Below, piece after piece: positions 21,892-29,343 of a stretch of DNA of 63,342 bases; position 1 is the first letter of the stretch, and each line of letters opens with the position of its first letter. The notes beneath the pieces are model-generated. The model was not told the DNA's origin, searched no databases, and saw only the letters and a list, made by a program, of their open reading frames with translations. The DNA is from Lysobacter soli (GTDB lineage Bacteria; Pseudomonadota; Gammaproteobacteria; Xanthomonadales; Xanthomonadaceae), in NCBI RefSeq assembly GCF_003382285.1, contig NZ_QTJR01000018.1, positions 1 to 63,342 on the forward strand, in the 5' to 3' direction. Both the position numbers and the translations under genes were made by a program.

Positions 21892-23007
21892 ATGCGTCTT
21901 GCCGACTTCATCGAACAAAACGTCTGTCTAATTGCCGATGGGGCGCAGGCCTTCGCCGCAACGCAGACTCCTCAGGGAGTGCACCTAGACGAAACCGCGC
22001 TGAGGGATCACATCCCGGAAATTCTGTTGGCCGTAGTTGCAGACCTGCGAACGAAACAATCCGCCGAGGCCCAGCTGCTTAAATCGGAAGGGCGGGCATC
22101 TGCGCTGGACGGACCTCGGACCCCTGCAAGCACCCACGGCATGTTGAGGGCTAAGGGCGGCTTCGACATCAATCAAATGGTTGCGGAGTACAGAGCTCTA
22201 AGAGCTGCAGTGCTTCGACTATGGATTGATGCGCATGAGCCTTCAAAGCAGTCGTTCGACGACATGATCCGATTCAACGAAGCTATTGATCAGGCCATTT
22301 CAGAGTCCGTCTCCTATTTTTCGAAGGAAGCAGAGTCTTGGCGCCAGGTGTTCCTCGGCGTTCTCGGACACGATCTCCGCGCGCCCTTGAGTGTCATCGT
22401 GACAACGTCGGACCTGCTGTCTCGGATGACGCGCGATGGCCCCTATTCCGAGCAGACGCAACGCATCGTCCGCAGCGGGATGCGCATGAGCAAGCTGCTT
22501 GACGACCTTCTTGACTACAGCAGGACCCAACTTGGCGTCGGAGTGCGCATTGTGCGCTCGGAATGCTGCCTCAGTGAGGTTCTTAGCGAAGAAATCGACC
22601 TGCTGCGCACAGCACTTCCCGAAGCGACGATCAGGTTCTACACCTCGGGACCCGTTTGCGACAGCTTTGACGCCTCACGCCTACGCGAAGTGCTAGCGAA
22701 CCTAGTTAGCAATGCTTACAAATACGGCGAGAGTGGGTCAGCGATTCTGGTTTCTCTAGCACGAACAGCAGAGGGCGTTGAACTCGTGGTACGCAATCGC
22801 GGCGCCCCGCTCCCGTCGGCCTCACTGGACGAACTGTTCAACCCTCTACGACGAGGCCTGCAGCCGGCGACAAGCGGCGAACGTACGAGCCTCGGCCTGG
22901 GCCTCTTCATTGTCCGAGAGATCGTGAAGGCGCATAGGGGCGAGGTGGTCGGCGAATCAGCGCGAGGGAAGACCACCTTCACCGTTCGAATTCCGCTCCA
23001 AGCTTAA
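21892..23007 (+). CDS. Soluble sensor histidine kinase with RsbRD-like N-terminal domain
   Basis: 371 aa, no membrane segment. A helical N-terminal domain (FIEQNVCLIADGAQAFA; MVAEYRALRAAVLRLW; FNEAIDQAISESVSYFS) resembles the RsbRD sensory family. HisKA follows with H-box FLGVLGHDLRAPLSV, then HATPase with N-box NLVSNAYKYGE. A G1-like RNRGAPLP, as in other members of this group, is followed by the G2 box GLGLFIVREIV. It should autophosphorylate. The most likely partner is the stand-alone receiver encoded tail-to-tail 3 bp away. It mirrors the kinase at 14418. Confidence 0.92.
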   Translation: MRLADFIEQNVCLIADGAQAFAATQTPQGVHLDETALRDHIPEILLAVVADLRTKQSAEAQLLKSEGRASALDGPRTPASTHGMLRAKGGFDINQMVAEYRALRAAVLRLWIDAHEPSKQSFDDMIRFNEAIDQAISESVSYFSKEAESWRQVFLGVLGHDLRAPLSVIVTTSDLLSRMTRDGPYSEQTQRIVRSGMRMSKLLDDLLDYSRTQLGVGVRIVRSECCLSEVLSEEIDLLRTALPEATIRFYTSGPVCDSFDASRLREVLANLVSNAYKYGESGSAILVSLARTAEGVELVVRNRGAPLPSASLDELFNPLRRGLQPATSGERTSLGLGLFIVREIVKAHRGEVVGESARGKTTFTVRIPLQA

Positions 23008-23010
23008 CTC

Positions 23011-23370
23011 TCAGCGCCCAATGCTGCCGACCCCTGGGCAAGCCAGATCCAGGGCCCGCTCAAGGTCATCTATTAGATATGGCTTGCGCAGGTGCGGTTT
23101 ACCTAACATCTCGAGCGGCGTATCTGCTTTAGCTTGCCCAGTGGCAACGACAAACGGGATCGATCTCTCATTCAGAACGGATGCCACATCCGCGCTGGTG
23201 CCGCCGCCAAGGTCCACATCTAGCACCGCGGCATTGGGGCAGGTCACATCGATAAGCTTGAGAGCTTCAACAACCGAAGATGCATGGCTTACAGAGTGTC
23301 CAAGGACAGCGAGCGCGTCCGCAACGCTCTCCGCGACTTCCTTGTCATCCTCGACGAGTAGAATCTGCAT
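23011..23370 (-). CDS. Single-domain response regulator (REC only)
   Basis: 119 aa from ATG 23370 at MQILLVEDD; the same frame remains open upstream through unrelated insertion-sequence DNA. Acceptor Asp in AVLDVDLGG, switch Thr in VVATGQ, Lys in LRKPYL. There is no output domain. The gene converges on the histidine kinase with only 3 bp between stops, so the pair is not an operon and must be expressed from opposite promoters. Confidence 0.9.
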   Translation of the reverse strand: MQILLVEDDKEVAESVADALAVLGHSVSHASSVVEALKLIDVTCPNAAVLDVDLGGGTSADVASVLNERSIPFVVATGQAKADTPLEMLGKPHLRKPYLIDDLERALDLACPGVGSIGR

Positions 23371-23500
23371 GCCTCTGCCCCCAGTGGGACATTCGACACT
23401 CCCACAGGCAGTGTGAGCAACTGGTCGAAGTAGCCTCAGCTTATAGCTCGTTCGTCGAGGAGGCTCTTCACCGTCCCACGAAGGGCATGACGTACGTGGC

Positions 23501-23953
23501 TTGGATGAACGCGTCGCCGAACTCGACACGGACATCGCGGCCATCGCGCAGAACGATCCGCACGCGCGCAGGTTGCAGCAGCTACGAGGTGTTGGCCGAT
23601 GATTGCCACCGCGCTGGTGGCTGCAGTGGGCGCGGCAGTTCGCCAATGGCCGTCAACTGTCAGCGTCGCTCGGCCTGACACCGCGTCAACACAGTTCCGG
23701 TGGCAAGGAGCGATTGCTGGGCATCAGCAAACGCGGCGATGCTTATCTGCGCTCGCTGCTGGTGTATGGCGCGCGGGCGATGCTGCGAACGGCAAGGGGC
23801 AAAGAGGACCGACTCAGCCGATGGGCATGCCAGCTGGCCGAACGGTCACACCCGAACGTCGCCTGCGTAGCCTTGGCCAACAAAACTGCACGCATGGCCT
23901 GGGCCATGCTGCGCAACGGCACCGACTATCGACCGGACTTGGCTGCCGCCTGA
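23501..23953 (+). pseudogene. IS110-family transposase, 3' part, two frameshifts
   Basis: Reading from 23501, LDERVAELDTDIAAIAQND runs to LRGVG and then hits a stop because one C is missing compared with the second copy (GTTGGCCGATG against GTTGGCCCGATG). After a further small deletion in the QFANGR region, the frame 23603-23953 encodes the C-terminal transposase domain: SLGLTPRQHSSGGK, the family's RLLGISKRGDAYLRSLL, and NKTARMAWAML. The catalytic N-terminal DEDD half is absent, so the copy is dead. It is the inverted partner of the copy ending at 28296. Confidence 0.9.
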
Positions 23954-24194
23954 CGCCTAGGAGAGCCCCCACAGATTGCGAGTAACCTGCAGATGAAAAA
24001 ACCGGGCGGACCGGCGTCGGTAAACCCAAGGTGCGCAAGCACGTGTTAGCGATTCGGAGCCGGCGCGCGAATAGCCCATCAAGGCTCAGCATCGGAGCGA
24101 TGCAGCAGTCCGAGGCCGGATATACGTGCGCAGGCGACTAGGGCGCCGAATGCGGGATGCTTTCAGCCATAGGAGGAGTCCATATACGGACATT
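23501..24194 (+). mobile_element. IS110-type element fragment, copy A
   Basis: The transposase remnant is followed by about 240 bp of noncoding 3' flank, ending near ATATACGGACATT. From about 23550 onward this whole block recurs in inverted orientation at 28047-28690 with scattered differences. The homology therefore extends past the transposase stop into the element's flank. Confidence 0.85.
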
Positions 24195-24245
24195 GGGGCA
24201 GTGCGGACGCTGCATCGGATGCTAATGTCGGCTTTCGACTGCGGT

Positions 24246-24515
24246 TTCAACCGGTCGATGCAACACACTGAAGGCTGCTTCGGCAGCAGGAGTGTTGCAT
24301 ATGAAGTACCGGACAAGGATCTGCTACACCCGAAGACTTGTAAGCTGGCCCGGCACCGAGCCGTGGCGCGACAGGTCGCGGCCAAGCTGCAACAGCGCTG
24401 GTCTCCGCAGCAGATCGCCGGATGGCTCAAGCGCATCCATCCCGACGACGCGAACGGCCAGGTGTCACACGAGACGATCTACCGCACGCTCTTCATCCAG
24501 GCCCGCGGTGCTGGG
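24246..24515 (+). mobile_element. IS30-family element fragment
   Basis: A terminal-repeat-like segment (TTCAACCGGTCGATGCAAC) is followed within 60 bp by an internal piece of an IS30-type transposase: LARHRAVARQVAAKLQQRW, SPQQIAGWLKRIHPDD and VSHETIYRTLFIQARG. These are the helix-turn-helix and linker segments just before the catalytic domain, which is missing. After about 24515 the sequence changes to phage-like DNA. It is inactive. Confidence 0.8.
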
Positions 24516-24568
24516 CGCGGCGGCGGGCGACGGCGACGTCGCTGTTCTCGTGCGTCCCATCATGATCT

Positions 24569-24767
24569 TCAGCTCGCCTCGTCCAGAACACGCTGCACCA
24601 GCTCGTCACCGTCGGCAAGCCAAGCGTGCTCGTCGACGTACCACGTGCCGCCGACCTTCCGGCCCGGCACCTTGCCGTTGCGCAGCCCGCATAAGGGTGA
24701 TTTCCGCCGGCCGGCTCTCCGGCGCGAAGTACTTCTCGATCCAGGCGTGCGCAGCCAGGAGCTTCAT
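24569..24767 (-). pseudogene. Phage excisionase-like protein, frameshifted
   Basis: From ATG 24767 the frame reads MKLLAAHAWIEKYFAPESRP. After AEITL it shifts, and the protein continues in another frame as NGKVPGRKVGGTWYVDEHAW and DELVQRVLDEAS, with a stop at 24569. Together this is the small winged-helix DNA-binding fold of excisionase-like phage proteins, which set recombination direction for a tyrosine integrase. The break lies near 24690. The matching integrase remnant is at 29.5-30.1 kb on the opposite strand. Confidence 0.7.
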
Positions 24768-24925
24768 GCTGAGGCGCGTCCTTCAAACTGCGGGGCTTCC
24801 GGTTCCTCCGTCACGCGCCGCATCCGGTCGGGCGCCCATCCTGCAGGAATGCCTGTGCGCGGGAAGACATTCGTCTTACTCGCCCAGCCGGACGTTCGAT
24901 TCCTTCCAAGGGAGGAGGACTGAGC

Positions 24926-25261
24926 ATGGAACCCTCTGAGTACCCTGACATCTGGCTGATCCGTCTGCTTGGACATCACGGGTTCGCGGACTACGTGGTT
25001 GAAGCCGACCGCCGGGATGCCTCGGCTTGGCGCTTTAGCCTGCAGTTTGTCAACGACAATCGTCACATCGATCTCGGAGTATTTGCAGACTGGAATGAGG
25101 GGCTCGGCGCAGCGATGGAAGTTGCTGCCGTCGGCGTGACGCGTTTTGACCACAACGCTCATGGGTTGGCGGATCCAGATCGACTTACACGTCGACCGAA
25201 GAGATCTGAGCGCGCGGCTGATCATCCGGATGTACTCGATGTAGGTGGGCAGGGCAGGTGA
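24926..25261 (+). CDS. Hypothetical protein
   Basis: 111 aa, ATG 24926 with a strong GGAGGAG upstream. The first about 85 residues look protein-like (DIWLIRLLGHHGFADYVVEA; LQFVNDNRHIDLGVFADW). The last 25 are read opposite a phage gene and may not be native, so the original end could be lost. A minus-strand reading of the same stretch also stays open. Unrecognised, moderate doubt. Confidence 0.4.
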   Translation: MEPSEYPDIWLIRLLGHHGFADYVVEADRRDASAWRFSLQFVNDNRHIDLGVFADWNEGLGAAMEVAAVGVTRFDHNAHGLADPDRLTRRPKRSERAADHPDVLDVGGQGR

Positions 25262-25397
25262 ACTGCGCCGTGTCGGCTAGCGTCCCCCACTCGCCGTCTG
25301 CGGAACTGTCGGTGTAGTCGCGCAGGCGCCAGACCTGGATGCGGGCGCCAGCGGCGTGCGCCGCGCGGAGTGTTGCGTGCTGATCGATCTGGTTCAT
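25185..25397 (-). CDS. Small phage-type protein
   Basis: 70 aa from ATG 25397, which overlaps the preceding stop as ATGA. The pattern LRAAHAAGARIQVWR, an acidic/aromatic middle (EWGTLADTAQFTC) and a closing PAHLHRVHPDD is typical of small early proteins in phages of proteobacteria that end with a YRIHPxD-like motif. Function unknown. It belongs with the two genes just upstream. Confidence 0.65.
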   Translation of the reverse strand: MNQIDQHATLRAAHAAGARIQVWRLRDYTDSSADGEWGTLADTAQFTCPAHLHRVHPDDQPRAQISSVDV

Positions 25398-25561
25398 GCG
25401 GCTCTCCAGAGTAGGCGGCGCCACCACGGGCGCCGAAGGTGCTCGATTTCCCGCGCCTGCCTCTCGATCGTTTCGGCGGCATCGCGGAGTAGGTCTCGCA
25501 GCTGGTCTTCTCGCGGCTGCTTCATTCGCCGCGGCGGGCGAGGGAACAGGTGCTGATTCAT
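25394..25561 (-). CDS. Small phage-type protein with C-terminal basic helix
   Basis: 55 aa, ATG at 25561 and stop overlapping the next start (ATGA). A Pro/Arg-rich N-terminus is followed by a charged helix (REDQLRDLLRDAAETIERQA) and a Trp/Arg-rich tail. Overlapping starts and stops on both sides indicate a compact phage early operon. Confidence 0.55.
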   Translation of the reverse strand: MNQHLFPRPPRRMKQPREDQLRDLLRDAAETIERQAREIEHLRRPWWRRLLWRAA

Positions 25562-25905
25562 GCCGCCCTCTTCGCGCTGTTGTTGAAGGGGATGAAGCCG
25601 AGCGGCTTCGAGACGGCGCCGATGGAAGCACCTGCGGTGTGTTCCCAGTACGGGCCATCCACTGCTCGACGGTCTCCTCGGCGCTTCCTTCTTCGGTGCT
25701 GGCAGCGGCGCGAGCTGAACGACGGCGTCGGGTTTCGCCCTGCGGTCGTGGAGAGGTTTTGCCACCGCAGCACGCGCCGCGGTCCGTTTCGCGCGATCAG
25801 CGGCGCGCTGCTCACGACGTGCGGGCGGGTAAGGGCGTACTGTGGTCCCTTCACACTCCGACCCGTAGAAGCCCAGCGGTTGGGGGGGGTATGTACGGCG
25901 AACAA
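25558..25905 (-). pseudogene. Phage-type gene with two frameshifts
   Basis: Three minus-strand frames must be joined to read one protein. First, basic and Ala-rich (RREQRAADRAKRTAARAAVA), then QLAPLPAPKKEAP. Then, in a second frame, EETVEQWMARTGNTPQVLPS. Then, in a third, KPLGFIPFNNSAKRAA with a stop at 25558 that overlaps the next ATG. Joined, the product would be about 115 aa and directly upstream of the two small phage genes. The switches fall near 25680 and 25620. Confidence 0.6.
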
Positions 25906-26112
25906 CGATTGGCAATCGAGAATTTGAGATTCCTCGCCAAGACGGGCGGCGACGCGGAGTTCTACGATGAACTTCGTACCCGGCTAGTAGCGCTTGCTGA
26001 AAGCTGGGAACAGATGCAGCTCGCTGACGACGAGCGTGAGCAGCTCACAGCTCACAGACGCAGGTTGATCTTCGAGCTCGACATCCTGCGAGCGCGCATT
26101 CCGCGCGAGTGA
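25891..26112 (+). CDS. Small helical protein
   Basis: 73 aa, ATG 25891 after a G-run. Acidic and helical (LRFLAKTGGDAEFYDELRTR; WEQMQLADDEREQLTAHRRR). It diverges from the phage pseudogene on the other strand. No family recognised. Confidence 0.5.
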   Translation: MYGEQRLAIENLRFLAKTGGDAEFYDELRTRLVALAESWEQMQLADDEREQLTAHRRRLIFELDILRARIPRE

Positions 26113-26198
26113 AGCAAGTAGGAACGGACCTCTAACAACGCTCCGACACGGTGAGCATCCGCAGGGTGTATGGTCTAGTCCCCACCGAGGATCAAGCC

Positions 26199-26438
26199 AT
26201 GGCTACCGTATCGGAGGGCGAGCAGGTATTCGCGGAGGAACTGGGCCGGTTAGCGCGAGCTCAACTCCCCGCATTGGACTGGGACGAAGTGGAGCCACAC
26301 CTGATGTTGGGCTGGAAGACGAGTGCCCATGCGGACAAGCTGCGCTGGTCCGACGTTAGGATCTATGCGCGCGAGAGCTGGAGCCGGACTGATCGAAGCC
26401 TACAATTTGATACGCCTCCGGGGAGATCGCGGGCCTAG
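26199..26438 (+). CDS. Small hypothetical protein
   Basis: 79 aa, ATG 26199 with GAGGAT upstream. It carries DWDEVEPHLMLGWKTS and LRWSDVRIYARESW, a short helical pattern shared by small island proteins thought to be regulatory or phage-derived. The C-terminal about 10 residues look unlike the rest and may follow a recent frameshift. Confidence 0.5.
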   Translation: MATVSEGEQVFAEELGRLARAQLPALDWDEVEPHLMLGWKTSAHADKLRWSDVRIYARESWSRTDRSLQFDTPPGRSRA

Positions 26439-26488
26439 CAGGCGCGTGGTGCCCGGGTGGCACCGGCCGGCGCGCCTCGTAGATTCAT

Positions 26489-26848
26489 TTACGAGATTCG
26501 CCCGCTGATCATTTCCCGTAGTACTAAGACGAGCTCGGCGAACCGATAGGGTTTCGCCAGGTACCGTGTGCCTTCCGGCAACGACGGAAGTTGACTGCGG
26601 GCGTAGCCCGACACAATGAGGACAGGCGCCACCGGGTCAAGCCGAAGAACCTCTTGGGCAACCTCGATGCCGCTAACGCCATTCGGCATGCTCACATCCG
26701 TAACCACGGCGTCGTATTGCTCTTCCTGAAGAGCTCGCATCGCCGCCACTCCATCCTCGGCAAAGCGCACACTGAAGCCGTGGATTCGAAGCCCCTGGCC
26801 CACAAGTAGCCGGGTGTCAGCTTCGTCCTCAACAAACAGAATTCGCAT
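26489..26848 (-). CDS. Single-domain response regulator (REC only)
   Basis: 119 aa. Receiver features: FVEDEADTR pocket, acceptor Asp in VVTDVSMPN, switch Ser in LIVSGYA, Lys in LAKPYR. There is no output domain. No histidine kinase is adjacent; the nearest is 3.5 kb away at 21892. It is the fourth stand-alone receiver in the island and the one closest in sequence to CheY-like receivers of hybrid kinases. Confidence 0.92.
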   Translation of the reverse strand: MRILFVEDEADTRLLVGQGLRIHGFSVRFAEDGVAAMRALQEEQYDAVVTDVSMPNGVSGIEVAQEVLRLDPVAPVLIVSGYARSQLPSLPEGTRYLAKPYRFAELVLVLREMISGRIS

Positions 26849-27055
26849 TCCCCTCCCTCACGTGGCGATCTTGTGCCACCTGAAAATTGCACCCGTGAGA
26901 TCGGTACGCTAGAGCCTCAACGGTCATGCACACGTGCAGCCGGGCTGAAGTGTAGGTATTGGTGAGCGTACGCGAGTGGGGCGACGCCATGTTTTGACCC
27001 ACGTTTAACGATCGTCGCGGACAATTTTCAGTTCCCAAGGCACGGGAGAAAGGTT

Positions 27056-27259
27056 ATGTCGGACGCCGACGAACATGATCTTGAAGCGTTTGATGCGTTG
27101 GTGCCGGTGATCATTCGGGCGGTGCCGCAAGACGACGTCCTGGCGGCGGTCACGTGTTACGTCGGGCCAATGATTAGTCGAGCGGAAGATCCGGATGAGA
27201 TTCGAACCGCCGTAGACGAAATACTGCACTGCCACGGGCTCGCAACGCCTGGCTTGTAG
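27056..27259 (+). CDS. Small acidic protein, unknown function
   Basis: 67 aa, ATG 27056 with GGAGAAAGG just upstream, a strong start. Acidic N-terminus (DADEHDLEAFDALV) then helices (DDVLAAVTCYVGPMI; DEIRTAVDEILHCHGL). No family recognised. Confidence 0.6.
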   Translation: MSDADEHDLEAFDALVPVIIRAVPQDDVLAAVTCYVGPMISRAEDPDEIRTAVDEILHCHGLATPGL

Positions 27260-27354
27260 AAGCCGGGCTGGACTTCACGCACAAATCGAGCGTTGCTCCC
27301 AGCGCCCGCCTCGCCCGAGCGCAAGCTTGACGTCAGCCAAACAGGGATTGGCCG

Positions 27355-27669
27355 ATGAGAGACCAAGAAGATCCGAGAGCTGGGGAAGCGTTTGCTTCCT
27401 TCCTGGACCCTACGGCCTATCACGCCCTTTCTTATGAGGAGAAGCAGCGTCTTTGGGAAGCCTTCGTCTGGGCGAGGGTACCAGATCATCCAGTCATGCG
27501 ATTCGTACTGGATGGGCCGCCGGCAGGTCCAGGCAGGTCAGGGCGCTTCGTCGAAATGGAAGATGCGGTCGGACAGAGCATTAGGTCCGGCCGATGGCAC
27601 GAAGACGCCCGCGGGCGCTGGGTACTAGAAGTCGCCCCCTCCCGCGGAGGACGGTCACAGCCTGGCTAG
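27355..27669 (+). CDS. Hypothetical protein
   Basis: 104 aa. It includes ASFLDPTAYHALSYEEKQRL and a Gly/Arg-rich second half. The binding site is weak (GGGAT). Its last few codons overlap, on the other strand, the end of the degenerate second DUF3606 unit. Unrecognised. Confidence 0.45.
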   Translation: MRDQEDPRAGEAFASFLDPTAYHALSYEEKQRLWEAFVWARVPDHPVMRFVLDGPPAGPGRSGRFVEMEDAVGQSIRSGRWHEDARGRWVLEVAPSRGGRSQPG

Positions 27670-27764
27670 GAATTCCCGAACCTCATCGGCAGATGTGCCT
27701 ACTTCTTGAACAGCCTCGCGGAGGCGCTCCTCGCTGGCGCCCAGTTCCTTGATCCAGCTACCGG
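27655..27764 (-). pseudogene. Degenerate second DUF3606-like unit
   Basis: Directly after the stop of the DUF3606 gene, a different frame reads SWIKELGASEERLREAVQEV and GTSADEVREFLARL up to a stop at 27655. This aligns residue for residue with the upstream unit (YWTKALDATEAELRAAVEAV, GPTADKVREYF). It looks like the second half of a tandem-domain protein cut off by a short frameshift near 27764. Confidence 0.7.
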
Positions 27765-27940
27765 CGCCGCTGGAAGTACTCGCGGACCTTGTCGGCCGTA
27801 GGACCCACTGCCTCCACAGCGGCGCGAAGCTCCGCCTCGGTGGCGTCCAGGGCCTTGGTCCAGTAACGAACCTCGTGCTCTTCGTTTAAGTTGATGCGGG
27901 AGCGGTCGGGCTCTCCGCGGTTCCTGGGATCGTCTGTCAT
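27758..27940 (-). CDS. DUF3606 protein
   Basis: 60 aa. It matches the DUF3606 pattern: RSRINLNEEHEVRYWTKAL, then TEAELRAAVEAVGPTADKVR. These small helical proteins are widespread in proteobacteria; their function is not known. It ends in FQRRR at a stop that is probably a frameshift product, because a second DUF3606-like unit follows at once in another frame. Confidence 0.85.
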   Translation of the reverse strand: MTDDPRNRGEPDRSRINLNEEHEVRYWTKALDATEAELRAAVEAVGPTADKVREYFQRRR

Positions 27941-28046
27941 CGGGCTTCACCTAGCTGGGGAGCCTCACCTTACGCCACCACCCTGTGATGGTCCTGGCTT
28001 GAAGCGAGCCGCCAGCGGCGGCGTCTGTGCGGCGCCAACCAGGCCG

Positions 28047-28790
28047 AATGTCCGTATATGGACTCCTCCTCTGGCTGCAAGCATTCCGCGTTCGGCGCCC
28101 TAGTCGACTGCGCACGTATATCCGGCCTCGGACTGCTGCATCGCTTCGATGCTGGGCCTTGATGGGCTATTCGCGCGCCGGCTCCCAATCGCTAACACGT
28201 GCTTGCGCACCAGGACATTTAGAGGTTTGCCGACGCCGGTCCGAGCGGTTTGCCATCTGCAGGTTGCTCGCAATCTGTGGGGGCTCGCCTAGGCGTCAGG
28301 CGGCAGCCAGGTCCGGTTGATAGTCGGTGCCGTTGCGCAGCATGGCCCAGGCCATGCGTGCAGTTTTGTTGGCCAAGGCCACGCAGGCGACGTTCGGGTG
28401 TGACCGTTCGGCCAGCCGGCATGCCCATCGGCTGAGTCGGTCCTCTTTGCCCCTGGCCGTTCGCAGCATCGCCCGCGCGCCATGCACCAGCAGCGAGCGC
28501 AGATAGGCATCGCCGCGTTTGCTGATGCCCAGCAATCGCTCCTTGCCGCCGGAACTGTGTTGACGCGGTGTCAGCCCTAGCGACGCTGACGGTTGACGGC
28601 CATTGGCGAATTGCCGTGCATCGCCCACCGCAGCCACCAGCGCGGTGGCAATCATCGGGCCAACGCCTCGTAGCTGCTGCAACCTGCGCGCGTCCGGATC
28701 GTTCTGCGCGATGGCCTCGCGCGGAAGCGGACCCCGACGCCCCTCCTGCTTCGCTTCTAACGCACTCAGGGATTCGTACAACTCGCCCAT
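28047..28790 (-). mobile_element. IS110-type element fragment, copy B
   Basis: Inverted partner of copy A. On the minus strand it runs from the transposase remnant through the same 3' flank to AATGTCCGTATAT at 28047. Upstream of the QNDPDARRLQQL segment it diverges from copy A, so the two copies were truncated at different points. Together they bracket 24.2-28.0 kb. Confidence 0.85.
28296..28790 (-). pseudogene. IS110-family transposase, C-terminal part (copy B)
   Basis: 164 codons open from ATG 28790. After a short non-homologous start (MGELYESLSALEAKQ) the frame carries NDPDARRLQQLRGVG, ASLGLTPRQHSSGGK, RLLGISKRGDAYLRSLLVHG and NKTARMAWAMLRNG. This is the IS110 C-terminal domain with its conserved Ser-containing motif. 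The N-terminal catalytic domain is missing, so it cannot transpose. It lacks the frameshifts of copy A. Confidence 0.9.
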
Positions 28791-28893
28791 GTGCTCTCCA
28801 AGGAATTGCGATTCTAAATAGAGGCATTCTTTGGGTGCGGCCTAGCTCAATGGAGCGTAACGTCCCGGTGGACTGGACGCTACTGGGCGATCC

Positions 28894-29142
28894 GTGAGCG
28901 AACCAACCGCCTTGGATGAAGATCTCTCCGCTTCTTGGATCGCGGCCCGCTATGGCGGCTTAGTCCAAGTAAAGGACCTGTCACGTTTGCTGGGCTTCAA
29001 CAGTCCGGCGAGCCTGCGCCGCGCTCATGCAACCGGAAGATTGCCGATAGCCTTGTTCAGACTTCCGGGAAGGCGCGGGTGGTTTGCCCACGCCAGCGAC
29101 GTCAGCGCGTATCTGCGCGCGCATTTGGGAGGTGCCCCATGA
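28894..29142 (+). CDS. Small putative DNA-binding protein
   Basis: 82 aa from GTG 28894. The middle (QVKDLSRLLGFNSPASLRRA) looks like a winged or MerR/AlpA-type helix-turn-helix, followed by LPGRRGWFAHASDVSAYLR, in the position of the wing and the 'read the next column' helix seen in small phage or plasmid regulators. It could regulate the nearby integrase remnant. Inferred from pattern only. Confidence 0.6.
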   Translation: MSEPTALDEDLSASWIAARYGGLVQVKDLSRLLGFNSPASLRRAHATGRLPIALFRLPGRRGWFAHASDVSAYLRAHLGGAP

Positions 29143-29187
29143 CGTAAGCAATTGCCGGACTCCATTTGATGGGAGCCGGAAAGCGAA

Positions 29188-29214
29188 AACCCGCGAGATT
29201 CGAGCTCGCGGGTT
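29188..29214. terminator. Hairpin, terminator-like
   Basis: AACCCGCGAG, a 7-nt loop, and the exact complement. The minus-strand tail (TTCGCTTTCC) is T-richer than the plus-strand one. It may close the gene ending at 29142. Confidence 0.5.
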
Positions 29215-29288
29215 CTCGGGGTCGGCGACGTTACGAGCCGCTGTCGACACTCTCCCCCTCCCCAACCCCACTGTCAAGTCCTGACCGG

Positions 29289-29321
29289 ACGAGGCACGGG
29301 CACCTCTTGGCGGTGCCTCGT
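29289..29321 (+). promoter_or_regulatory. Leader hairpin before a strong ribosome binding site
   Basis: ACGAGGCAC and GTGCCTCGT pair around a 15-nt loop. AGGAGG follows at 29334 and the ATG at 29344. It could be a terminator-like or translation-control hairpin; the sequence does not decide. Confidence 0.45.
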
Positions 29322-29343
29322 TGCGGGCGATTAGGAGGCACTA

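Noticed and set aside
24764-25225. Minus-strand frame opposite the gene at 24926
   Set aside because: It stays open but has no binding site or domain likeness; the plus strand has a strong GGAGGAG before its ATG.
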